From an uncultured Alphaproteobacteria bacterium (GTDB lineage Bacteria > Pseudomonadota > Alphaproteobacteria > Rickettsiales > Midichloriaceae), in NCBI GenBank assembly GCA_903860855.1, contig CAIOSF010000055.1:1-8697 (forward strand): DNA of 8,697 nucleotides, given 5' to 3'. Under the pieces are notes generated by a model that was given only the letters and a program-made list of their open reading frames with translations, did no database searches and was not told the origin of the DNA. Shown in pieces: positions 1 to 5,019 of this stretch (position 1 is its first letter; each line of letters begins with the position of its first letter). Position numbers and translations under genes: made by a program.

Positions 1-163
1 CTGCACTTCCTCCAGCTTCTCTTACCGCTTTTATTAGACCCTTCTTATCGTTTTTAAGCAAGAATCCTACCTCTCCTATAAGAATATTAATAACCAAATC
101 ATAGTTATCCGACCTCACTGCGGATTGTAAGCTATCAAGTAGTTTTTGTTGTTCTGTTCCCAT
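1..163 (-). CDS. Paralogue of the adjacent membrane protein, N-terminal part, cut by the window edge
   Basis: The leftward reading frame starts at an ATG at 163-161 and stays open for 54 codons to the edge, so only the N-terminus is seen. Residues 14-54 align without gaps to residues 13-53 of the protein encoded at 169-810, with about 15 of 41 positions identical and many conservative changes. Both share the end motif LIKAV followed by a Gly-containing turn. The two genes are therefore tandem paralogues. The start lies 5 nt beyond the stop of the upstream gene, so the pair is co-transcribed. The visible part is predicted helical and mostly soluble; a C-terminal membrane helix like that of the paralogue would lie outside the window. 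I do not recognise the family. A virion membrane or membrane-associated role is inferred only from the paralogue and the operon. Confidence 0.75.
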   Translation of the reverse strand, partial: MGTEQQKLLDSLQSAVRSDNYDLVINILIGEVGFLLKNDKKGLIKAVREAGGSA

Positions 164-168
164 TCATT

Positions 169-810
169 TTACGCTACGCCTGCGGCTATATTTTGCTGAC
201 TCTGCTTAGTCATTAAATAAATCAAACCTCCAACAACTGCTAAAACCCCAACAACAACAGAAACCGTTATAATTGTATTGCTGCTGGATGCAGATGTCGA
301 TTGAACCGCCAATAGCCCATACTTAGCTTGGTCGGTCGCGGCTTTCGCTTGCAGTATAGATGCATACATATTGTTTTTTGATGCACCTAAAGCATCCTGA
401 GCCTCAATAATACCCGCCTGAGAGGTAACTTGAGCCGACTTTAAATTAAGACCAGCAGCAACTGCAGTTCCTACGCCACTTACCATATTTCCTACGCCAC
501 TAAGTATCCCACCCGTAGCATCAACATTCTGGTATTGCTGATTTTCTTTTATGAGTGCAGTAACTAAATTACTTAGGAAGGTCTGGTTATTATTTGTTAT
601 GCCATTTACTATCAGCTTAACCAACTCCTCATCGCTTATGTTGGCTGGAATCGGCTTTCCTGAGTCAACGACAGCCTTTATAAGAACAGCTTTATTGTTA
701 GATAGCATCGCTCCTATCTCAGCCATCATTATATCAATAACCCTCTTATGGTCTTCGGCTTTTATTGCCCCTAGAATATTCTCCTCAAAGTTATGTTGGT
801 CGTATTTCAT
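169..810 (-). CDS. Putative virion membrane protein with C-terminal transmembrane helix (213 aa)
   Basis: I do not recognise this 213-residue protein by family. Residues 1-95 are helical and mixed-charge. Residues 100-122 form a Gly/Ala/Val-rich stretch that could be a weakly hydrophobic or amphipathic segment. Residues 125-170 are Ala/Gln-rich and helical. A Ser-rich turn (170-177) then leads into a clear hydrophobic helix at about 179-200, followed by a short polar tail. The start lies 2 nt after the stop of the gene at 813-1352, so the two are translationally close. The next gene leftward is a paralogue of its N-terminal part. Lying in the same leftward run as the probable capsid gene, it is best read as a minor membrane protein of the virion or a lysis or entry component. 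The paralogy and the membrane helix are seen in the sequence; the role is inferred. Confidence 0.85.
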   Translation of the reverse strand: MKYDQHNFEENILGAIKAEDHKRVIDIMMAEIGAMLSNNKAVLIKAVVDSGKPIPANISDEELVKLIVNGITNNNQTFLSNLVTALIKENQQYQNVDATGGILSGVGNMVSGVGTAVAAGLNLKSAQVTSQAGIIEAQDALGASKNNMYASILQAKAATDQAKYGLLAVQSTSASSSNTIITVSVVVGVLAVVGGLIYLMTKQSQQNIAAGVA

Positions 811-812
811 GC

Positions 813-1352
813 CTAGCTTTTTGAATGTGATGAGTGTGACATAGCAACCAAAGACAGCCCTATAACTCCTATGACACCTAAGATTGAGCCTGCGATTATC
901 AGGTCGGTGGAGTGTGACTGAGAAGTGGTACTGCCACTCCCGCTAACCGAGCCGTCATCGCCATAATTTTTGATACCAGCAAACCTCAAGTCCATCTTCA
1001 TGTCTTTTATCTGGTCTTCAAATCCTTGCTTCACCTTCGCAATTTCAGCCTGATGCTGTGCTTCTGTTTGTTTGAGCTTCTCTGAGTTTATTTCATTGAA
1101 GTAATTCTCAAACAGCTCTTTATCTGGATGTATCTCAAGTATCTTTGGTATTACTTCATCCGATTTTGTCTTATATAACGATACTAGCTTCCCGTATAAC
1201 TCAAGCCTATTTTGGGCTTTCTTTATACCATAATCCGAAAGGAGTTGCTGTGCCTTTTTCAGTGTATTGTTATCGGCTTTAGCGATTCTACTGAAAATAC
1301 TTTCTGGCTTCTGTACTGGCTTCTGGATATACTCTGAATCTTCTCTAAACAT
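813..1352 (-). CDS. Putative tail-anchored structural protein with coiled-coil region (179 aa)
   Basis: This 179-residue protein has three parts. Residues 25-85 are a charged helical region. Residues 88-122 are a Glu/Lys/Gln-rich stretch with heptad-like spacing, probably a coiled coil. Residues 131-148 form a Gly/Ser/Thr linker leading to a hydrophobic helix at about 150-171, with only eight polar residues after it. That is the layout of a tail-anchored protein whose bulk faces one side of a membrane. The gene follows the probable major capsid gene across a hairpin terminator and is followed after 2 nt by another membrane protein. I do not recognise the family. In a membrane-containing virion it could link the shell to the bilayer, but that is inference. 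The ATG at 1352-1350 is preceded by A/T-rich sequence and no Shine-Dalgarno motif, as is common in Bacteroidota. Confidence 0.85.
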   Translation of the reverse strand: MFREDSEYIQKPVQKPESIFSRIAKADNNTLKKAQQLLSDYGIKKAQNRLELYGKLVSLYKTKSDEVIPKILEIHPDKELFENYFNEINSEKLKQTEAQHQAEIAKVKQGFEDQIKDMKMDLRFAGIKNYGDDGSVSGSGSTTSQSHSTDLIIAGSILGVIGVIGLSLVAMSHSSHSKS

Positions 1353-1374
1353 AATATATTTGTTTTTAATAAGA

Positions 1375-1403
1375 AAGGGCAGGCAGATATTCCGCCTGCC
1401 CTT
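1375..1403. terminator. Strong hairpin after the capsid gene, usable on both strands
   Basis: A perfect 10-bp GC-rich stem (AAGGGCAGGC at 1375-1384 with GCCTGCCCTT at 1394-1403) encloses a 9-nt loop. On the plus strand it is followed by ATCTTTTTTT, an ideal U-tract. On the minus strand, the direction of the flanking genes, the end reads CCCTTTCTTATT, which is a weaker U-tract. It should therefore stop most leftward transcripts after the capsid gene while allowing some read-through into 1352-1, and should block plus-strand transcription. Confidence 0.85.
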
Positions 1404-1427
1404 ATCTTTTTTTAGCTCACGATGAGA

Positions 1428-2180
1428 TTAGCTCAGTTTCATGCCTGATGGGGCAACGAGCTTGACCGTCTGGTCGATGTATGTGTCAGGACGGCTGAGC
1501 GTCTTGACTACACCTTGACCAGCCAGACCACGTTTCAGTGAAGCCACATCTGCTGCATAGAAGAACCAGCGGCAGGTAGCACCAGCGAGTTGGGTGTATT
1601 GAAGCTGAGTACCGCCATACAGGGTAAGGTCGGTTTCAGTTTCGATAGCATTCTGGTCGAACTGGTTCAGCTTCACGAAGTTTACCACAGGGTAGGTCGT
1701 TTGCTTTCCAGTCGGGTCGTAGTCGGTTACGTTCAGCGGGGCTGAAAGTTGCACAGTGTTTGTGCTTTCCAGACGCAGGCGACCGAATACCAGCGGTGCA
1801 GATTCCGAACGAGCCAGCAATGCTGCGTAGCCAGTTGTTCCACCACCGTAGAAGCCGCTGAAATCATACGCGATAGAGATGGTCGATGGGTTGCCGAAGT
1901 TTACGGCTGTACGGTTCTTTTCAGAGCCGAACAGTACCACTGGCTGAGCGGCAGAATCGGTAGACGTTACGGTAAAGATGTACGGCATAGACACGACAGG
2001 ACGAGCCGCCCTTGCGTGATTAGCTGGAGCAGAATGACCGCCGTCAGCACCGAATGCATCATCACCGAATGCATCATCACCGAATGCATCGTCCATGTTC
2101 CAGCCATCTGCATTATCCCATGTGTTCAGGCGGTTAAGCTCTGAGTCGAGAATGTTACGGTTGTTTTTGTTGAATGACAT
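1428..2180 (-). CDS. Probable major capsid protein (250 aa), paralogue of the protein at 3377-4078
   Basis: The first 65 residues are polar and flexible and contain a threefold DDAFG repeat (about residues 30-44). The remainder is a beta-rich, Gly/Thr/Ser-rich domain. Its landmarks recur in the same order in the rightward protein at 3377-4078: PYI, (L/V)FG, a Tyr/Gly-rich segment, AP...G with a short beta strand, DPTGK (155-159 here, 125-129 there), NQ(F/Y)..NA(I/V)E (172-180 here, 142-150 there), and an FFY/FLFY strand followed by Ala. The gene uses GGT, CGT and AAC heavily, unlike its neighbours, which suggests very high expression. It is preceded by a structured leader and followed by a terminator. 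The frame is open upstream to 2276. The ATG at 2180-2178 is preferred because A-rich sequence (CTCAAAGAA) precedes it and codon usage improves there. The capsid role is inferred; a single jelly-roll fold would suit the length. Confidence 0.75.
   Translation of the reverse strand: MSFNKNNRNILDSELNRLNTWDNADGWNMDDAFGDDAFGDDAFGADGGHSAPANHARAARPVVSMPYIFTVTSTDSAAQPVVLFGSEKNRTAVNFGNPSTISIAYDFSGFYGGGTTGYAALLARSESAPLVFGRLRLESTNTVQLSAPLNVTDYDPTGKQTTYPVVNFVKLNQFDQNAIETETDLTLYGGTQLQYTQLAGATCRWFFYAADVASLKRGLAGQGVVKTLSRPDTYIDQTVKLVAPSGMKLS
2049..2093 (-). repeat. Three tandem 15-bp repeats inside the capsid gene
   Basis: On the plus strand the unit ACCGAATGCATCATC occurs three times head to tail (2049-2063, 2064-2078, 2079-2093). 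The last copy differs at one base. Read leftward it encodes DDAFG three times in the flexible acidic N-terminal arm of the probable capsid protein. The repeat keeps frame, so copy number could change without breaking the gene. Confidence 0.95.
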
Positions 2181-2356
2181 TTCTTTGAGATTTAAGTCGA
2201 GTGATTGAATTTCTTGGCTCTGTCTTTTATCGAGCCTCGCAAACCTTCCTTTGTTCTGTTGTATTGAACATTGCAAACCTTCTTCCTACTTTCGAACTTT
2301 CTGGTAACAGAAATCCTACTGAATAGGGATTCGCACCGATAACGGGCGATTTATTT
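2181..2356 (-). promoter_or_regulatory. Structured 176-nt leader upstream of the capsid gene
   Basis: No convincing gene fills this gap, although the capsid frame stays open as far as 2276. It holds several short stem-loops: TTTCTG/CAGAAA (2298-2303 with 2308-2313, loop 4), AATCC/GGATT (2312-2316 with 2327-2331), and GGCTC/GAGCC (2216-2220 with 2232-2236). A 10-bp direct repeat GCAAACCTTC lies at 2239-2248 and 2273-2282. Read leftward, each repeat copy contains AAGGTTTG, one base from the Bacteroidota -7 box TAnnTTTG, but neither has a suitable upstream TTG box. The region could be an mRNA-stabilising or translational leader for a highly expressed gene, or hold a weak promoter. The structures are seen; the function is inferred. 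Confidence 0.4.
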
Positions 2357-2536
2357 TTAGGCGGTAGTAGCAGCAGGTGCGACAGGAGCAGCAGGTGCAG
2401 GCATAGATGCTTTTACAGGCACATGTGCGCCGAGCAACTCATGCTTGATATAATGTGCAGCTACCATTGCGCCTGTTACAGCCACGAATATGAGACCTGT
2501 TGAAATGAGCAGACCTTTTATTGAACCCTTTTCCAT
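2357..2536 (-). CDS. Small single-pass membrane protein (59 aa)
   Basis: This short leftward frame starts at the ATG at 2536-2534 and ends with TAA at 2359-2357. After the basic start MEKGSIKG it has a hydrophobic helix at about residues 9-30 (ISTGLIFVAVTGAMVAA at its core). A His/Lys turn and an Ala/Pro/Val-rich tail ending APAATTA follow. The start is preceded by A-rich sequence typical of Bacteroidota translation initiation. It is the first gene of the leftward run that includes the probable capsid gene, and it shares that gene's GGT/GCT-rich codon choice, so it is probably abundant. I do not recognise the family. A small inner-membrane virion protein is the likeliest role, by analogy with the many such proteins in membrane-containing tailless phages; this is inference. 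Confidence 0.75.
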   Translation of the reverse strand: MEKGSIKGLLISTGLIFVAVTGAMVAAHYIKHELLGAHVPVKASMPAPAAPVAPAATTA

Positions 2537-2675
2537 GTTTTTTGATTTTTAGTTTTTGAAAATTTATAAGTGCAAATTAAATGAGATAAAAATTAACCAG
2601 CGTTTTTTTATCCTCAACATTAGACTTGCGCTTTATACAATATCAGAAAGCCGCACTACTTAGCAATAGGTTATC

Positions 2676-2706
2676 TTTGCTGATTAAGCACAAAAAACTA
2701 TTTTTG
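2676..2706 (+). promoter_or_regulatory. Bacteroidota-type promoter for the rightward gene pair
   Basis: TTTG at 2676-2679, a 19-nt spacer, and TATTTTTG at 2699-2706 match the known Bacteroidota promoter (-33 TTTG or TTG; -7 TAnnTTTG) at every defined position. Transcription would begin at about 2711-2714, leaving fewer than ten bases before the ATG at 2721, so the message would be nearly leaderless. The rest of the divergent gap (2537-2675) is AT-rich. For the leftward side it holds only one-mismatch -7 boxes without a correctly spaced TTG. Confidence 0.8.
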
Positions 2707-2720
2707 CAACAAAAAAATTT

Positions 2721-3377
2721 ATGGCTTCATTCCACAACATAGAAGGGCAGGAGATAAAAATACAAACGCCAATCGTAGCTAATGTGCTTCCGTTTTTAGC
2801 GTTCGGAATTACCGCAGGCATTGTATACAAGAAAACGAAATCTATCCCTGCCGCTATTGGTTATGGTGTGCTGGCTGGTGTCGTAGGCTTAATACCCAGA
2901 GCCATCCTAGTCAACAAGGCTCTGAATGACGTACAATCCGCAAACCAGAAGAGCCAAACCTCTCAGTCAACAAACACTGTAGGTGCATCCACCTCCGAAA
3001 CAACAAGTGGTGCATCCAATGATGATGGAGAAGCCGCTGTAAAAGCGGAGGATATTTTGAATGTTATAGAAAAGATAGCCGCCAAGAACAAAAAGCAAGT
3101 ACACTTCAAGGCAAAGAAGAATTACTTCCTAAGACTGCTACAAAATCTAACTAAGAGACAAAAGATAGCGGCGTATAACATTGTCCTGCTTGTCGAGCAA
3201 ATGCCAGCCAATCCAAGTGAGCAAGATACTAACAGGACTCTCGAAGCTATGGCTGCACTCGAAGATAAATACGGCAAGGACTTCTTGGAGAGCATAAACA
3301 ACAGGCTTAAACATATCAGTAACGAAATAAGCGCATCTGGCAAGAAAACAGATAGCAAAAAAACAACTGCCGCATAA
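2721..3377 (+). CDS. Putative virion membrane protein with two N-terminal transmembrane helices (218 aa)
   Basis: The protein has two hydrophobic helices at about residues 18-35 and 43-62, joined by a short Lys-containing turn (YKKTKS). A Ser/Thr/Asn/Gln-rich linker covers about 71-100, and a charged helical domain fills 105-205. The tail is rich in Lys, Ser and Thr. The layout suggests a hairpin membrane anchor carrying a soluble helical domain. It is the first gene after the promoter at 2676-2706 and shares a base with the next gene (TAATG at 3375-3379), so the capsid-like protein downstream is probably translated by coupling to it. I do not recognise the family. Its neighbour suggests a membrane component that contacts or recruits the second capsid protein; this is inference. 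There is almost no leader before the ATG. Confidence 0.85.
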   Translation: MASFHNIEGQEIKIQTPIVANVLPFLAFGITAGIVYKKTKSIPAAIGYGVLAGVVGLIPRAILVNKALNDVQSANQKSQTSQSTNTVGASTSETTSGASNDDGEAAVKAEDILNVIEKIAAKNKKQVHFKAKKNYFLRLLQNLTKRQKIAAYNIVLLVEQMPANPSEQDTNRTLEAMAALEDKYGKDFLESINNRLKHISNEISASGKKTDSKKTTAA

Positions 3378-4078
3378 TGCTTGAATGGCTAAATAAAATA
3401 TCACCCGCCACTGTTAGCCTTGATAAGAAGTTAAGGGTTATTTCAGACTTTGGTGCATCTACACCATACATAGTAAACATCTCTACAACAAGAACATATT
3501 CAAATGTTGCGCCGATAAATGTATTCGGAGCAAACGTAAATAGATTCCTACCCAATCAAGGTAACGGGCAGGTTGATGGAGATGGTGCATACACAGTTCT
3601 ATCTCAGTATGGATACTCAGACTACACAGAGAATGCCTTCCTTGCAAATACGATGCAAGCTCCATTTACGCTGGGCATAATAAGGATACAGACAAATAAT
3701 CCCGCTTTATTTATCGCACAAAACAATACGATAAACTATATCAAGAATGACCCTACAGGTAAAAGATTGATAACAGCAGTGACAGTCTTTAGGCGATTAA
3801 ATCAATACGCCGATAACGCAGTTGAAATTAATGTATCAGACCTCAATATCATTGTAGATGGGGATATGCAAATGCAATTTAACATTACCAATAAAAACTC
3901 TGAATACTCATTTCTATTTTACCCATCCGCCAGAGCGTCTTTTAAAATACTTAGGCAGACTGGAGAGTTCGGCAGTAAGTATTCACTACCTGCAATACCA
4001 TTAAATCCAAACGCGACTATAGCTACTGAGCCGATTGCAATAAAGATGTACGATAAGCCCAGAGCTATTGTCGTATAG
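3377..4078 (+). CDS. Second capsid-like protein (233 aa), paralogue of the protein at 1428-2180
   Basis: This beta-rich protein shares an ordered set of motifs with the leftward probable capsid protein: PYI (30-32), VFG (49-51), a Tyr/Gly/Asp-rich segment, AP with a following Gly (95-100), an IRIQTNN strand matching LRLESTN, DPTGK (125-129), NQYADNAVE (142-150) and FLFYPSA (179-185). Order, spacing and exact DPTGK identity make homology convincing, although overall identity is low. It lacks the acidic DDAFG arm and the optimised codons, so it is probably made in smaller amounts. It has its own C-terminal extension of about 45 residues, rich in Pro, Asn and Ile. Possible roles are the second major capsid protein of a two-protein shell, as VP16/VP17 are in P23-77-like viruses, or a vertex or penton protein. 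The choice needs a structure prediction. The start overlaps the upstream stop. Confidence 0.7.
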   Translation: MLEWLNKISPATVSLDKKLRVISDFGASTPYIVNISTTRTYSNVAPINVFGANVNRFLPNQGNGQVDGDGAYTVLSQYGYSDYTENAFLANTMQAPFTLGIIRIQTNNPALFIAQNNTINYIKNDPTGKRLITAVTVFRRLNQYADNAVEINVSDLNIIVDGDMQMQFNITNKNSEYSFLFYPSARASFKILRQTGEFGSKYSLPAIPLNPNATIATEPIAIKMYDKPRAIVV

Positions 4079-4297
4079 CTAGTTTGAGTTTTTAAAATAA
4101 AACTCCACTTCTTGGCATATCTTCTTTATTACAGACAGCTCACTATTTTCATATTGGACTTTGATATTTGAGACATCATTTTGCATTGGGACAACCTCTA
4201 TATCTACAAAGCCCTTTTTAGCCAATTCTTTTTTGAACTTGTCAATTTTGTAATAATCCGCAAGTAATTTGTAATTGGCAAAGACAAATAACCTCAC
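4079..4297 (-). CDS. Small protein of unknown function (72 aa), GTG start
   Basis: The leftward frame begins with GTG at 4297-4295, immediately after an in-frame TAA at 4300-4298, and ends with TAG directly against the stop of the rightward capsid-like gene (4078/4079). No upstream ATG is possible. The protein is Lys/Glu-rich with alternating helix and strand character (KFKKELAKKGF, then a VDIEVV strand, then a helix ending in FYFKNSN). This resembles a compact alpha/beta domain, but I do not recognise it. It is AT-richer than the structural genes and lies in a patch of mixed-orientation small genes, so it may be accessory cargo. It could also be the remnant of a longer gene, given the GTG start with a stop just before it. 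Confidence 0.5.
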   Translation of the reverse strand: MRLFVFANYKLLADYYKIDKFKKELAKKGFVDIEVVPMQNDVSNIKVQYENSELSVIKKICQEVEFYFKNSN

Positions 4298-4299
4298 TT

Positions 4300-4652
4300 A
4301 TGTTTTTAGTACAGCGTATTTTCAGTGAAACAGAAAGCTACAAACTACTGGATATATGCAATTTCGTTTCAAATAGATTTACGGTGAAAGGCTCGCTGGT
4401 TCTGATGGTAATGTTTATGATTTTTTTAAGGAAAGAGTACATTTTAATGAGCGAACGTATAATACTGAAATCCTTATAAATTCAGAACCACATATAGCCC
4501 AATCAACCATACAGGAAATTGGGAATGATTTTTTTCTGCTGCTTGATGAACACAAATATAAAATCACGTCTTGGACAAAAGAGAGTGATGGTAAGCTATT
4601 GATAAAAACAGAACGGCTTAATGGGACTCCACTAAGATTTGAGGAGGTTTAA
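4300..4652 (+). pseudogene. Frame-broken small gene (would be about 117 aa)
   Basis: The frame from the ATG at 4300 begins plausibly (MFLVQRIFSETESYKLLDIC...SNRF), turns unconvincing near 4380 (SLVLMVMFMIF), and stops at about 4467. The -1 frame, open from 4377 to TAA at 4650-4652, carries a convincing continuation (YGERLAGSDGNVYDFF..., then ...LNGTPLRFEEV) but has no start codon. Restoring one T in the TTT run at 4378-4380 would join the halves smoothly as SNRFYGERLAGS. The simplest reading is a one-base deletion, natural or from sequencing. A slippery heptamer further on (4422-4428) gives an alternative by -1 frameshifting. I do not recognise the product. It diverges from the 72-aa leftward gene and converges on the gene at 4658-4876. 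No clear promoter or Shine-Dalgarno site precedes it. Confidence 0.55.
4422..4428 (+). other. T TTT TTA slippery heptamer in the correct frame
   Basis: Read from the ATG at 4300, the codons here are ATT TTT TTA, so the heptamer T TTT TTA has the X XXY YYZ phase known to promote -1 frameshifting. A -1 slip moves ribosomes into exactly the open frame that ends at 4652. A downstream pseudoknot or strong hairpin is not obvious. The residues encoded between 4380 and 4420 look better in the -1 frame, which argues that the shift lies upstream and that the heptamer is coincidental. Confidence 0.2.
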
Positions 4653-4657
4653 GAAAC

Positions 4658-4876
4658 TTAAAGTTTATCAAAAGTTCTATTGACGGCATCTTGAATAAGC
4701 CTTTCCTGTTCATCACATTGCTTGGGGTACTTTTTAAAAATAGACTTCAATTCGGAAATGTAAGGTTCACGATGGTTTTCAATTGCATCAATGAGCATTT
4801 TTTTTGAACCCTCATCCATTAAGTCCATTTCTGTATTTTCGATTGTAGCGTTATCGCTTTGTGATACTTTATCCAT
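4658..4876 (-). CDS. Small acidic helical protein of unknown function (72 aa)
   Basis: The frame is open upstream to an ATG at 4918, but the preferred start is the ATG at 4876-4874. The extra 14 residues (MNLVIFKYIKYIKI) are read from AT-rich sequence that runs into a tandem repeat and look non-coding. From MDKVSQSDN the protein is acidic, with an N-terminal polar region and helices at about residues 20-40 and 45-72 (SELKSIFKKYP, RLIQDAVNRTFDKL). There are no membrane segments or recognisable motifs. It converges on the broken gene at 4300-4652; short complementary runs (TTTAAG/CTTAAA, 4648-4659) between the stops could be a weak two-way terminator. It lies just downstream of the two 57-bp repeats. 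Function is unknown; the position is typical of an accessory or regulatory gene. Confidence 0.6.
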   Translation of the reverse strand: MDKVSQSDNATIENTEMDLMDEGSKKMLIDAIENHREPYISELKSIFKKYPKQCDEQERLIQDAVNRTFDKL

Positions 4877-4900
4877 AATCTTAATGTATTTTATGTATTT

Positions 4901-5014
4901 AAAAATTACTAAATTCACTAACCAAATACGCCTACTGTCTTAAAAGGGATAGGCGCGAAAAATTACTAAATTAACCTTAAAAATACGCCTACTGTCTTAA
5001 AAGGGATAGACGCG
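4901..5014. repeat. Two abutting 57-bp direct repeats, each with a stem-loop
   Basis: Copies at 4901-4957 and 4958-5014 match at 50 of 57 positions. Both start AAAAATTACTAAATT and share the block ATACGCCTACTGTCTTAAAA followed by GGGATAG; most differences cluster at unit positions 16-23. Each copy holds an inverted repeat: CGCCTA (4929-4934) with TAGGCG (4950-4955), and CGCCTA (4986-4991) with TAGACG (5007-5012). The T-to-C change in the second keeps pairing possible as a G-U wobble in leftward RNA. The block sits between the end of the ATPase gene and the accessory patch. It may be a duplicated terminator, a recombination or insertion footprint, or an origin-like element. Confidence 0.9.
4921..5012 (-). 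terminator. Possible double terminator after the ATPase gene
   Basis: Read leftward from the ATPase stop at 5020, the two repeat stem-loops come first. The 5012-4986 hairpin is followed by TATTTTTAA, a passable U-tract; the 4955-4929 hairpin is followed by the weaker TATTTGG. The stems have only six pairs and a loop of about 15 nt, so this is a weak call. Confidence 0.35.
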
Positions 5015-5019
5015 TAATT

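Noticed and set aside
2181..2276. Longer capsid start at 2276 giving 282 residues
   Set aside because: The extra 32 residues have poor coding character and lie over hairpins and a direct repeat, whereas the ATG at 2180 has A-rich upstream sequence and begins the codon-optimised region.
2280..2340. tRNA-like fragment (read leftward, GTTCGAAA and nearby hairpins)
   Set aside because: No acceptor stem, D-arm or anticodon arm can be placed around the TTCGAA-like loop.
2559..2603. Promoter for the leftward capsid operon (TTAATTTG or TAAATTTT read leftward)
   Set aside because: Each has one mismatch to the -7 box and neither has a TTG box at about 19 nt; a promoter must exist nearby but I cannot place it.
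4901..5014. CRISPR array or XerCD dif site in the 57-bp repeats
   Set aside because: There are only two copies with no unique spacers between them, and the inverted repeat does not resemble the dif layout of 11-bp arms with a 6-bp centre.
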